Source: Actinomadura graeca (lineage in GTDB: Bacteria; Actinomycetota; Actinomycetes; Streptosporangiales; Streptosporangiaceae). Taken from it: a stretch of 64,000 nucleotides of DNA. The stretch covers positions 4,960,001 through 5,024,000 of the forward strand of contig NZ_CP059572.1 of the NCBI RefSeq assembly GCF_019175365.1, given 5' to 3'. Under the pieces are notes generated by a model. That model was not told the DNA's origin. It searched no databases and saw only the letters and a list, made by a program, of their open reading frames with translations. Position 1 is the stretch's first letter, and each line of letters opens with the position of its first letter. A program made the translations under genes and the position numbers. Shown here piece by piece: positions 44,202 through 52,442 of the stretch.

Positions 44202-44471
44202 ATGGTCCGCCAGCCGCTCACGCCCGAACAGATCGAAGCCGGCAGGCGCCTCGGCGCCCTGCTGCGCCGCGCGCGGGCGGGCCGCGACCTCGCGGAGGTC
44301 GCGCGCGCGGCGGGCATCTCCCCGGAGACCCTGCGCAAGATCGAGACCGGCCGCCTGCCCGCCCCCGGGTTCGGCACGATCGTCTGCATCGGCGAGGCGC
44401 TCGACGTGCCCGTGCAGGAGCTGGCGGCCACCTGGCGTGGTAGCGGCCCCCCGCTGGAAGCCGTCTCGTAG
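44202..44471 (+). CDS. XRE family helix-turn-helix regulator
   Basis: 89 residues, almost only a helix-turn-helix domain: LGALLRRARAGRDLAEVARA, then GISPETLRKIETGRLPAP and VCIGEALDVPVQELAATW. ATG at 44202 is used; a GTG two codons earlier is possible. Divergent from map, with paired palindromes between them, so it is probably a repressor of itself and map. A short tail leaves no separate ligand domain. Confidence 0.88.
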   Translation: MVRQPLTPEQIEAGRRLGALLRRARAGRDLAEVARAAGISPETLRKIETGRLPAPGFGTIVCIGEALDVPVQELAATWRGSGPPLEAVS

Positions 44472-44494
44472 CCACCCCGCCACGAGGTTCGACT

Positions 44495-44938
44495 GTGACC
44501 GTGACCGATGACCACGTGGCGACCCTGCGCGTCCGTCTGGCCGGACGTCCCGGCAAGCGTCACCACCGATGGGGGCGGCCCGGCCCGTCCGAGGCCGACG
44601 CGGGCTATGCAGCGCTGATCTCCGCCGCCTTCTACGAGGCCGCGTGCCGCCGCTTCGTCCGGAACGGGTGGCCCGCCGACGATGCCGAAGTCACCGCCTT
44701 CATCACCGCCGCCCGCGCCGCGCCCAACATCATCGTCCCCGCCACCGCCGAACGCCTGATCAACCACGCCATCGGGAAAGTCCCGCTGGAAGCGAACGAC
44801 GACATCGATCCCAGAGTGGCGATCAGGGTCAGAACACTCCTCCTCACAGCACTGGTCGGCGACCTGCATTTCGGCGACGCCCAACTCGACAGGTTCATGG
44901 CCCGCTCACGGCAACTGGCGCAAGACTCCCTGAGGTAG
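44495..44938 (+). CDS. Conserved-type protein of unknown function
   Basis: 147 residues, 23 bases after the XRE gene. No membrane or export signal. Composed of helices with YAALISAAFYEAACRRFVRN, AEVTAFITAARAAPNIIVPA and AERLINHAIGKVPLEANDD. Family not recognised by name. GTG start at 44495, with a second GTG two codons on. Possibly in the same message as the regulator. Confidence 0.6.
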   Translation: MTVTDDHVATLRVRLAGRPGKRHHRWGRPGPSEADAGYAALISAAFYEAACRRFVRNGWPADDAEVTAFITAARAAPNIIVPATAERLINHAIGKVPLEANDDIDPRVAIRVRTLLLTALVGDLHFGDAQLDRFMARSRQLAQDSLR

Positions 44939-45101
44939 CGCCCTGGCCCGGTGTCAGAGCCATGGTGGACGGCGAAAAACCTTCCCGGCCGCCACCCCCT
45001 GACTGACGGTGACGGAGGCAGCGGCCGGGGAGGAGTGGTGTCCCCCGGACGCGCGGCGGGAGCGGCGCATGCCCGGAGGAGATTTGATCGGTGCGCCGCA
45101 G

Positions 45102-45359
45102 TCACCATCTCCCGCGTGAATGCCAAGGCCCAAGCAGAGGCTTGGCATCCAGCATGTCGGGACGCTCAGGACTCGAAGCCGGGGACGGACAGGCAGGGAC
45201 CGACCCGGAACCGTGGGAGGCGCCAGTGGCGTTCTTTCTATGGCTCCCGCGATGCGACAGCCGGGGATGCAGCAAGAACCCGATGATGAGCCCGCCTACA
45301 GGGCCGGCGCCCAAGAGCAGGGACGATTGCCAGAGCATCTCCACAAGAATCTCCCTCAC
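45102..45359 (-). CDS. Small protein with one membrane segment
   Basis: 85 residues from the GTG at 45357-45359. One membrane helix near the N-terminus (LLLGAGPVGGLIIGFLLHPR), then a Ser/His/Pro-rich polar tail. Its start overlaps the stop of the preceding small gene by exactly 4 bases, which is the main support for both. Family unknown. No gene was seen between 44939 and 45101. Confidence 0.45.
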   Translation of the reverse strand: MREILVEMLWQSSLLLGAGPVGGLIIGFLLHPRLSHRGSHRKNATGASHGSGSVPACPSPASSPERPDMLDAKPLLGPWHSRGRW

Positions 45360-45640
45360 TCGGCGTCCCGTTGAGAGTCCTGCTGGCTCAGGTGCTGCCC
45401 GTACAATTTGTCCTCCTCGGCCATAAGCACTTTCAAACGCTCGCCGGTGTCGGCCGACAGGCACGACCTCAGCCCGAATTGCACTTGCGACGGCGTTAGT
45501 GGCCGCCTCGTGCAGACGGTCAGCTGCCCGGTCTTTCCGGATATGTACGGCGTCGCCCACCGGTCTGGCGTCGGCGGGTGCCCTGGCGCGGTGTCGCTGT
45601 GACTTCTGCGGGAACTTCCCGGTGAAGTGTCGAAGCTCAT
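45356..45640 (-). CDS. Small soluble protein, unknown
   Basis: 94 residues. AAGGAAG lies about 14 bases before the ATG. The C-terminal half (VQFGLRSCLSADTGERLKVL, then MAEEDKLYGQHLSQQ) has the character of a real amphipathic helical protein; the N-terminus is Ser/Pro/Thr-rich. Divergent from the XRE/DUF5753 regulator across 117 bases, so it may be under its control. Family not recognised. Confidence 0.45.
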   Translation of the reverse strand: MSFDTSPGSSRRSHSDTAPGHPPTPDRWATPYISGKTGQLTVCTRRPLTPSQVQFGLRSCLSADTGERLKVLMAEEDKLYGQHLSQQDSQRDAE

Positions 45641-45757
45641 GGAATTTGATCACTTCCTTCTGGGTGGGACGTCTGAGCTCCAGGGTGGTGCCAAGGCAAT
45701 AGGCTGGGGTACACACCGACTGGTACTTCGCGAAATACCACGCGTGGAGGCTGGCAT

Positions 45758-46582
45758 ATGCCCCATTCTGTCCCCATAGACCCCCGCCGAAGCATGAGGG
45801 CCCAGCTGGCGTACACAATGCGGCTCTGGCGGGAGATCAAGGGGCTCAGCCAGGACGGCTTGGCCAAGGAGCTGTACACGACCCGCGAGACCGTCACGGC
45901 TTATGAGACTCAGCGAAACCGTCCGGACCAGGAGTTCTGCAAGAAGCTCGATGAATTCTTCGGGACCGGTGAGCTGTTCCAGGGACTCTGGCACCACGCG
46001 CAGCGGGAGCACCTCCGGGAATGGTTCGAGGCGTACGTTGCCCACGAGAACGAATCGTCGGAGATCCGTACGTTTCAGCCGCTCTACATTCCTGGTCTGC
46101 TCCAGACCGAGGGATACATGAGAGCAACATCACCCAAGGGGCGGGTGGACGAAGAACTGATCGCGAGGAGGTTGGCGCGACGAGACATCCTGACTCGAGA
46201 TGGGGATCCACCCCATCTCTTCGTGGTGCTCGACCATGCCGCCATCCTTCGCCGCAGCCGCGACGGAGGCGTGATAGTGGAGCAGCTTCACCACCTGCTC
46301 TGCGCCGGGGAGATGCCTCAGGTGCACATACAGGCGGTCCGGATCTCCGATGGCTGGTATCGCGGGCTCGACGGGCCGATGGTCGTCCTCACCAAGCCCG
46401 ATCGCCACCGTGTCGGCTATGTCGAAGCTCAGTTCGGGGGAAGACTGATCGAAGATCAAGCTGAGGTCGCCAGGCTTGGTATACGGTTCGATGAGATTCG
46501 CTGTCAGGCTTTGTCCGAAGAAGCCAGTCGGGCCCTGATCCAGAAGACGATGGAGACGATGCGTCATGATCCACTGGCGTAA
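45758..46582 (+). CDS. XRE regulator with DUF5753 domain
   Basis: 274 residues. Helix-turn-helix at about 14-70 (MRLWREIKGLSQDGLAKELY, TRETVTAYETQRNRP). DUF5753 from about 90: FQPLYIPGLLQTEGYMRA, DPPHLFVVLDHAAILRR, GYVEAQFGGRLIEDQAEVA. In Streptomyces such proteins (WhiJ, AbaA-like clusters) act with small DUF397 partners in development and antibiotic control. The first DUF397 gene begins 17 bases before this gene ends and three more follow. Confidence 0.9.
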   Translation: MPHSVPIDPRRSMRAQLAYTMRLWREIKGLSQDGLAKELYTTRETVTAYETQRNRPDQEFCKKLDEFFGTGELFQGLWHHAQREHLREWFEAYVAHENESSEIRTFQPLYIPGLLQTEGYMRATSPKGRVDEELIARRLARRDILTRDGDPPHLFVVLDHAAILRRSRDGGVIVEQLHHLLCAGEMPQVHIQAVRISDGWYRGLDGPMVVLTKPDRHRVGYVEAQFGGRLIEDQAEVARLGIRFDEIRCQALSEEASRALIQKTMETMRHDPLA

Positions 46583-46757
46583 GAGCAGCCACAGTCAGGG
46601 TGGCGGCCAGGGGGAATGTGTCGAGGCCGCGGCCCTCCCCTCGGGACAGGTCGGCTTTCGGGACAGCAAGAATCCCGAAAACGAGCATCTGACGGTCGGA
46701 CGCGCGGCGCTGGTGGCGCTGGTCGGCCGGATCAAGACTGGCGATTTGGATCTTTAG
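46566..46757 (+). CDS. DUF397 protein 1
   Basis: 63 residues. DUF397 core: HWRKSSHSQGGGQGECVEAA, VGFRDSKNPENEHLTVGRAA, closing LVGRIKTGDLDL. Overlaps the regulator gene by 17 bases, so it is translationally coupled. DUF397 proteins bind their cognate XRE/DUF5753 partner and alter its DNA binding. Confidence 0.88.
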   Translation: MIHWRKSSHSQGGGQGECVEAAALPSGQVGFRDSKNPENEHLTVGRAALVALVGRIKTGDLDL

Positions 46758-46799
46758 CCGTCCAACCGAAAGGCTTCATTCGAGGAGTCTGGAGGCTCC

Positions 46800-47006
46800 A
46801 TGGAAAGCAGCAGCAAAGCTGGTCTCTGCTGGCGCAAGAGCAGGTACAGCGGCGGGGACACTGGCCAGTGCGTGGAGTTGGCCTGTGTGGGCGATTCCGT
46901 GGGCATTAGGGACAGCAAGAGTGTCGAAAACGGTCATCTGACCGTTGCGCGTACGGCTCTCGCCGCGCTGGCCGGGCGGATCAAGGCTGGGGATTTGGAT
47001 CTCTAG
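46800..47006 (+). CDS. DUF397 protein 2
   Basis: 68 residues with the core LCWRKSRYSGGDTGQCVELA, VGIRDSKSVENGHLTVARTA, LAGRIKAGDLDL. Preceded by a GGAGG site at the same spacing as copies 3 and 4. Confidence 0.88.
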   Translation: MESSSKAGLCWRKSRYSGGDTGQCVELACVGDSVGIRDSKSVENGHLTVARTALAALAGRIKAGDLDL

Positions 47007-47048
47007 TAGTCCACCTGGCAGTCCTCATCTGAAGATTTTGGAGGCTCC

Positions 47049-47243
47049 ATGGAGAACAGCAGCTACTGGCGGAAGAGTACCTACAGTGGCGGTGAGGCTG
47101 CTCAGTGTGTCGAGATGGCCTCTGTCCGCAATCGTGTAGGTATTCGAGACACCAAGGATCTGCGTAGCGGTCATTTGACGGTCGAACGTGAGGCTCTCGC
47201 GGCGCTGGTCGGGCGGATCAAGGCTGGGGATTTGGATCTCTAG
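47049..47243 (+). CDS. DUF397 protein 3
   Basis: 64 residues: YWRKSTYSGGEAAQCVEMAS, VGIRDTKDLRSGHLTVEREA, LVGRIKAGDLDL. Lacks the KAGLC segment before the core Trp, so it is the most diverged at its N-terminus. Confidence 0.87.
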   Translation: MENSSYWRKSTYSGGEAAQCVEMASVRNRVGIRDTKDLRSGHLTVEREALAALVGRIKAGDLDL

Positions 47244-47283
47244 CCGTCCAACTGAGTCCTCATCTGAGGAGTCTGGAGGATTC

Positions 47284-47490
47284 GTGGAGAGCGGTAGTAA
47301 GGCTGGTCCCTGCTGGCGTAAGAGCAGCCACAGCGGAGGAGAGGGCGGCCAGTGTGTTGAGCTGGCGGTTGTGGGTGATGCTGTTGCTGTTCGGGATAGC
47401 AAGAATCCCCAAGGCGGTCACTTGACGGTGCGGCGCGGGGTTCTGGTGGCACTCGTCGGGCAGGTCAAGGCCGGCGCGTTGGATCTCTAG
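47284..47490 (+). CDS. DUF397 protein 4
   Basis: 68 residues from a GTG start (the other copies use ATG): PCWRKSSHSGGEGGQCVELA, VAVRDSKNPQGGHLTVRRGV, LVGQVKAGALDL. The GTG replaces the conserved ATG in the same duplicated context, which may lower its expression. Confidence 0.87.
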   Translation: MESGSKAGPCWRKSSHSGGEGGQCVELAVVGDAVAVRDSKNPQGGHLTVRRGVLVALVGQVKAGALDL

Positions 47491-47588
47491 CGATACCGCA
47501 GTGGGCTGGTGCCTTCGAGGCTTGGCCCGCTCCTTGCGGCCTTCTCGGGCCTTGGTCCGGGAGGGCCGTTTCGCGTATATGGAGGGCG

Positions 47589-48313
47589 ATGGGTTCTTGG
47601 GAGGCGCTTCGGGCGGTTGCTCGGAGGGACTTCATGCCGGACACGGTGTGGGTCAGGCGTCCGGACGGGTGGGCCGTGCCGGTGCGCCGGGGAGAGGATC
47701 CGGACGCGTGGGAGAAAGAGTGCCGGTCCGAGGAGTCCGTCATCACGCAGGTGGACGATGGGCAGGCCGCCGGCAAGGGGGTTTGGCCGACCAGTTCCAG
47801 CAGCGCCCCGCGCATCATGGCGGTGATGCTCGATGCGCTTGACCTGCGGCCCGGCCTGCGGGTTCTGGAGATCGGGACCGGTACCGGGTACAACGCCGCG
47901 GTGCTCGCGCACATCATCGGCGCAGACAATGTGACCACTGTTGAGATCGACCGGGATCTGGGGGAGCGGGCCCGCGGGGTGCTGCGCGGGGCCGGGTATC
48001 CGGTGGAGGTGGTGATCGGGGACGGCCGGGTGGGCTGCTGGTGGTGCCGTGGGCGATGACCTTTCATCCGGATGGTCCGCTGGCCGTGCTCTCGGTGGGG
48101 GAGGACGGCGCGGCCGAGGGGCGTTTTGTCGGGGCGTCGTGGTTCATGCCGCTGCGTGGGCAGCGTGTTTCGCAGGCGGCGATCCGGGCTGTGGACGAGG
48201 CTTGGGCCGTCGCGGGGAAGCCTGCGTGCACGCGGTATGGCGTGACCGTCACCCGGGACCGGCAGTGGGTCTGGCTGGACGAGCCCGGTGTGGAGGTCGG
48301 GCAGATCCGGTAG
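47589..48313 (+). pseudogene. Protein-L-isoaspartate methyltransferase-like gene with internal deletion
   Basis: The first part encodes a substrate-entry region (TQVDDGQAAGKGVWPTSSSS) and SAM motif I (LRVLEIGTGTGYNAAVLAHI, VTTVEIDRDLG) up to VIGDGRVG at about 48032. The next expected stretch (post-II and the region before LLVVPW) is absent, the frame shifts, and the first frame stops at 48059. The other frame carries LLVVPWAMTFHPDGPLAVLS and a normal C-terminal domain to 48313. The missing piece is probably about 40-50 codons. Actinobacterial relatives modify isoaspartate or peptide natural products. Confidence 0.75.
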
Positions 48314-48322
48314 GTGCGGGGG

Positions 48323-49060
48323 TCAGGAGCGGACGTGGTGGGTGAGGAGTTGCTCGAAGTCCGCCTCGAAGCGCTCGTAGTAGGCGCGGAGGTCGGGGCC
48401 CGGCCAGTCGCCGGGGAGGAGGTCGGGGGGCAGGATCGGGTCGTTCAGGAGGTGGCGCAGGACGGCCGCGGCGAGGGTGAAGCGCTCGGCGATCGTGGTG
48501 GCGCCGTCGAGGGCGGTGCGCAGGAGGCGGGCCGAGGCGGCCCAGCCGTCCAGGTCCCAGAGGGCGGCGGCGAGGGCGGCGGGGTCGTCCTCGGGGTGGG
48601 CCGTGAGGAACCGGCACTGGCGGACGACCGTGTCGGGGCGCGTGCGGGTCAGGTTGGCGGGGCGCAGCCAGGTGCCCTCGCGGAGTTCGGCCAGGCGGAG
48701 CGCGGACATGGCCTGGCGGAGCGCGGCACGGTCGGGGGCGGGACGGCGCTCGGCGGTGATGACGGCGATCTCCCAGGATCCGTCCCAGGGGCGGGTGTGG
48801 GGGAGGCGGCTCTCGTCCTGGCGGGCCTGGCGGGCGAGGAGGCGCTCGGCGAGCGTGTACGTGCCGTCGGCCTGGACGAGGTCGCCGGAGGCGACCATGC
48901 GGGAGAGCGCGACCCTGATCGTGCCCTCGGCGATGCCGAACAGGTCGCCGACGCGGACGAGGTAGCGGGCGGGAAGCCTGGGCGGGTGGACGCCCAGCAG
49001 CGTACTCAGCACCACTGAACGTGCGGTGAGCGGCCGGATCTCCAGGGTCTTGGCGGTCAT
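48323..49060 (-). CDS. PaaX family transcriptional regulator
   Basis: 245 residues. N-terminal PaaX winged helix (LTARSVVLSTLLGVHPPRLP, FGIAEGTIRVALSRMVASGD), a central domain with WDGSWEIAVITAERR, and a helical C-terminus (AAVLRHLLNDPILPPDLLPG). PaaX represses phenylacetate catabolism in E. coli and is released by phenylacetyl-CoA; relatives sense other aryl- or acyl-CoAs. Divergent from an acyl-CoA dehydrogenase gene, its likely target. Confidence 0.9.
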   Translation of the reverse strand: MTAKTLEIRPLTARSVVLSTLLGVHPPRLPARYLVRVGDLFGIAEGTIRVALSRMVASGDLVQADGTYTLAERLLARQARQDESRLPHTRPWDGSWEIAVITAERRPAPDRAALRQAMSALRLAELREGTWLRPANLTRTRPDTVVRQCRFLTAHPEDDPAALAAALWDLDGWAASARLLRTALDGATTIAERFTLAAAVLRHLLNDPILPPDLLPGDWPGPDLRAYYERFEADFEQLLTHHVRS

Positions 49061-49148
49061 GTCTGGTGAGAACCCTACCTGCTGGAAGCGGGGGAGGAGG
49101 GGGCCTCCGCCGTCAGGTTACAGTCTTCCATCATGTGATCGAGAAGCG

Positions 49149-49161
49149 TAATATCCGGTCA
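49149..49161 (+). promoter_or_regulatory. -10 element of a probable leaderless transcript
   Basis: TAATAT (49149-49154) lies 6 bases before the ATG at 49161, where transcription would begin at the start codon. There is no ribosome site upstream. Leaderless mRNAs are common in actinobacteria. Confidence 0.4.
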
Positions 49162-50933
49162 TGGGCTCCTCTCTGATCGAGCCGTTCGACCGGCTCCCCT
49201 TCGGCGGCGCGGACAAGGCCCGGCGGTACGCGACGGAGCGCTATCGCGGGGCCGTGGGCCGCAACTGGTACGACTGCGACCCGACGCTGCGCTTCCTTGT
49301 ACGGCGCCATCTCGGGGACGGGTTCGGGTGGGCCGAGCCGCGGCTGCGGGAGGTGGGCGCGCTGATGGGCGGGCCGGTCGCGCGGTGGGCCGAGGAGACC
49401 GACCGGAATCCGCCGCGGCTGGAGAAGTACGACCGGTGGGGGCGGGACGTCAGCGAGGTCGTCATGCCGCCGTCGTTCGAGGCGGCCCGGGAGCGGCTCG
49501 TCGCCACGTCCTTCACGCGGCCCGGGTTCGTGGCGGAGGCGCGCGCGGCCGGGGTGGATCCCGAGCCGATGACCGTCGCGTGGAGCTACCTGCTCGACCA
49601 GGCCGACATCGGGATGGCGTGCGCGCTGGGGACCGGCGGCGACATGGTCCTGAGCCTCACCGAGTCGTTCGCGCCGGACGACGTGAAGGCGCGGGTGCGG
49701 GAGCTGTTCGCGGCCGGGGAGTTCTCCGGCGAGGCCGCGCAGATGCTGACGGAGAGGTCCGGCGGGTCCGATCTGGGCGCGCTGGAGTCGACGGCGTCGC
49801 CGGACGGGGACTGCTGGCGGCTCGACGGGCTCAAGTGGTTCGCGTCCAACGCGAACGGGTCGGTGTTCGTGGTGCTGGCCAAGCCCGAGGGCGCGGCCGA
49901 CGGCGTCCGGGGGATCGCGCCGTTCCTGGTCCTACGGGAGAGGCGGGACGGGTCGCGCAACGGTGTCCGCGTCAGGCGGCTCAAGGACAAGCTCGGCACC
50001 CGGTCGGTCGCGTCGGCGGAGATCGAGTTCACCGGCGCGGAGGCGTTCCTGCTGGCCCCGGCGTCGAGCGCGGGGCGGGGCGGGGACGGCAGGGGCCTCG
50101 CCCGGATGATGGAGCTGACGAACGGCGCCCGGCTCGGCATCGCCATGATGGGGGTCGGATGCGCGCGGCGGTCCCTCGTCGAGGCGCTGTGCTACGCGCG
50201 TGCCCGGGAGGCGTTCGGGACGTCGCTGGACGCGCATCCGCTGATGCGCCGGAAGCTCGCCGAGCTGGTCGTCGAGACGGAGGCCGCGCAGGCGCTGGTG
50301 TTCGACGGGTACCTGGGCCGTCCGCGCCTGCGGCTGGGGCCCGCGCTCATCAAGCTGAGGACGGCGCGCCTCGGTGTCACGGCGGCGGGCGACGCGGTCG
50401 AGGTCCACGGCGGGAACGGCTACATCGAGCAGTGGCCCGTCGCGCGGATCCTCCGGGACGCCCAGGTGAACCCGATCTGGGAGGGCGGCGACAACATCCT
50501 GTGCCTGGACGTCCGCCGGGCGATCGAGCGGCAGGACGCGGACGGGCCGTTCCTCGACCGGCTGGCCGAGGCCGCCGGGCGCGCGCCGGGCGGGGACGAC
50601 GCGACCGCCGCCCTGGTGGACGGGCGCATCCGGAACCTGCGCGAGGCCATCGGCAGGTGGCGGGGCCTGGACCGGGCGGCGGCGGAGGCGCGGCTGTACC
50701 CGCTGGCCCAGTACATGGCGGACGTGTACGCGGCGGCGCTGCTGCTGGAGCAGGCCGGGTGGGAGCGCGCCGACTCGGGCGGCGACCGCAAGGCGCTCGT
50801 CGCGCGGCTCTACGCCCGGAACCGGCTGGCCGACCCGGGGCCGCTGCGGGGGATCGACGCGCCCGCCGAGGAGCTCGACCGGTTCAAGGACCTCGTGGAC
50901 GGCGCCTTCGTCGACATGTCCGAGGACGGGTGA
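49161..50933 (+). CDS. AidB-like acyl-CoA dehydrogenase
   Basis: 590 residues. The N-terminal YDCDPTLRFLVRRHLGD region (about 37-53) is the adaptive-response domain of AidB-type enzymes. The dehydrogenase core has MLTERSGGSDLGALES (FAD contact), KWFASNANGS, RRLKDKLGTRSVASAEIEF, and the C-terminal GGNGYIEQWPVARILRDAQV with IWEGGDNI. The usual base would lie in this last region. Uses FAD; may oxidise an acyl-CoA or protect DNA from alkylation. Control by the divergent PaaX suggests an aryl- or acyl-CoA inducer. Confidence 0.9.
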   Translation: MGSSLIEPFDRLPFGGADKARRYATERYRGAVGRNWYDCDPTLRFLVRRHLGDGFGWAEPRLREVGALMGGPVARWAEETDRNPPRLEKYDRWGRDVSEVVMPPSFEAARERLVATSFTRPGFVAEARAAGVDPEPMTVAWSYLLDQADIGMACALGTGGDMVLSLTESFAPDDVKARVRELFAAGEFSGEAAQMLTERSGGSDLGALESTASPDGDCWRLDGLKWFASNANGSVFVVLAKPEGAADGVRGIAPFLVLRERRDGSRNGVRVRRLKDKLGTRSVASAEIEFTGAEAFLLAPASSAGRGGDGRGLARMMELTNGARLGIAMMGVGCARRSLVEALCYARAREAFGTSLDAHPLMRRKLAELVVETEAAQALVFDGYLGRPRLRLGPALIKLRTARLGVTAAGDAVEVHGGNGYIEQWPVARILRDAQVNPIWEGGDNILCLDVRRAIERQDADGPFLDRLAEAAGRAPGGDDATAALVDGRIRNLREAIGRWRGLDRAAAEARLYPLAQYMADVYAAALLLEQAGWERADSGGDRKALVARLYARNRLADPGPLRGIDAPAEELDRFKDLVDGAFVDMSEDG

Positions 50934-51184
50934 CATGCCGGGCGCGTCGGCGTCGCAGATGGCCTGATCCGCCCGGACACGTGCGTCCCGGAGACGGAAG
51001 GCATTCCTGACCGTGACGCGCTCGCCGGAAGTACCGCCGCGGGCCCTGGGCGCTGGATGATGCTGTCAAGGGCGCGCAGCGGTCCACCCGGGGGGCACGG
51101 GCGTCTTCGACGACGTCGGAGACCCCGGCCGGTGCCTCCGGGGTTCCGCTGCGGGCGGCCAGCCGCGACCGAGGAGCCGATCGC

Positions 51185-52432
51185 ATGACCCTGACCGTGG
51201 ACGAGGCGGGCCGCGCGCTCGCGGACCCGAAGTCCTACGCCGACGACCGCCGCCTGCACGAGGCGCTCGCGCTGCTGCGCCGCGAGGCCCCGGTGCACCG
51301 CGTCGAGGCACCGGACTACAACCCGTTCTGGGCGGTCACGCGGCACGCCGACGTCCTGGAGGTCGAGCGCGAGCACGGCGTGTTCCTCAACGCGCCGCGC
51401 ACGATCCTCAGCACCGCCGAGATGGACGAGATGAACCGGCAGCGCATGGAGCAGGGCGTCGGGCTGCGGACGATCGTCCACATGGACGACCCCGACCACC
51501 GTGTCGTCCGGGCGATCGGCGCGGACTGGTTCCGGCCGCGGGCGATGCGGGACCTCGAACCGCGGGTGCGGGAGCTGGCCCGGCGGTACGTCGACCGGAT
51601 GGCGGAGCTCGGCGGCGAGTGCGACTTCGCGCGGCAGGTCGCCGTGCACTTCCCGCTCTATGTGATCCTGTCGCTCCTCGGCCTCCCCGAAAGCGACTTC
51701 GACCGGATGCTCAAGCTCACGCAGGAGCTGTTCGGCGGGGACGACGACGACTACCGGCGCGGCGCCACCAAGGAGGACAAGCTGGAGGTCCTGATGGACT
51801 TCTTCGCCTACTTCCAGCGGCTCACCGAGGCGCGCCGGCGGACGCCCACCGGCGACCTGGCCTCCGCCATCGCCAACGCGCGGATCGACGGCGAGCCGCT
51901 CAACGACTTCGACACCGCCTCGTACTACGTGATCGTCGCGACCGCCGGGCACGACACCACCAGCGCGACGATCGCGGGCGGGCTGCACGCGCTCATCGAG
52001 CATCCCGACCAGCTCGACCGGCTCCGCGCGCGGCCGGAGCTGATGCCGCTCGCCGTGGACGAGATGATCCGCTGGGTCACGCCCGTCAAGGAGTTCATGC
52101 GGACCGCGGCGCGCGACTACGACCTGCGCGGCGTCAGGATCCGCGCGGGCGAGTCGGTGCTGCTGTCCTACCCGTCCGCGAACCGCGACGAGGACGTGTT
52201 CGGCGACCCCCACCGCTTCGACGTCGGCCGCGACCCGAACAAGCACCTGGCGTTCGGGTTCGGCGTCCACTACTGCCTCGGCGCCGCGCTGGCCCGCATC
52301 GAGGTCCGCGCGTTCTTCGAGGAACTGCTCCCGCGGCTGTCCTCCATCGAGCTGAACGGCCCGCCCGAGAGCACCGCGACCACGTTCGTCGGCGGCCTCA
52401 AGCGGCTGCCCGTCCGCTACACGGTCGCCTAA
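51185..52432 (+). CDS. Cytochrome P450
   Basis: 415 residues, soluble bacterial type. Oxygen-binding I helix AGHDTT (254-259), K-helix E293-M-I-R296, and heme loop FGFGVHYC with thiolate Cys364. The sequence around the start, HMDDPDHRVVRAIGADWFRP, resembles CYP125/CYP142-like sterol or fatty-acid hydroxylases, but that is only a resemblance. No ferredoxin gene is adjacent. The Zn-alcohol dehydrogenase begins 11 bases after its stop, so hydroxylation then oxidation of the alcohol is likely. Confidence 0.93.
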   Translation: MTLTVDEAGRALADPKSYADDRRLHEALALLRREAPVHRVEAPDYNPFWAVTRHADVLEVEREHGVFLNAPRTILSTAEMDEMNRQRMEQGVGLRTIVHMDDPDHRVVRAIGADWFRPRAMRDLEPRVRELARRYVDRMAELGGECDFARQVAVHFPLYVILSLLGLPESDFDRMLKLTQELFGGDDDDYRRGATKEDKLEVLMDFFAYFQRLTEARRRTPTGDLASAIANARIDGEPLNDFDTASYYVIVATAGHDTTSATIAGGLHALIEHPDQLDRLRARPELMPLAVDEMIRWVTPVKEFMRTAARDYDLRGVRIRAGESVLLSYPSANRDEDVFGDPHRFDVGRDPNKHLAFGFGVHYCLGAALARIEVRAFFEELLPRLSSIELNGPPESTATTFVGGLKRLPVRYTVA

Positions 52433-52442
52433 GGGGGCCGGT

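Larger units (their letters stand above)
46566..47490 (+). repeat. Four-unit tandem duplication of DUF397 genes
   Basis: Starts at 46566, 46800, 47049 and 47284, a period of about 234-249 bases. The spacers are conserved too: GATTTGGATCT before the stop, CCGTCCAA or TCCACC after it, then CTGGAGG before the next start. Duplication therefore included the spacer. Confidence 0.8.
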
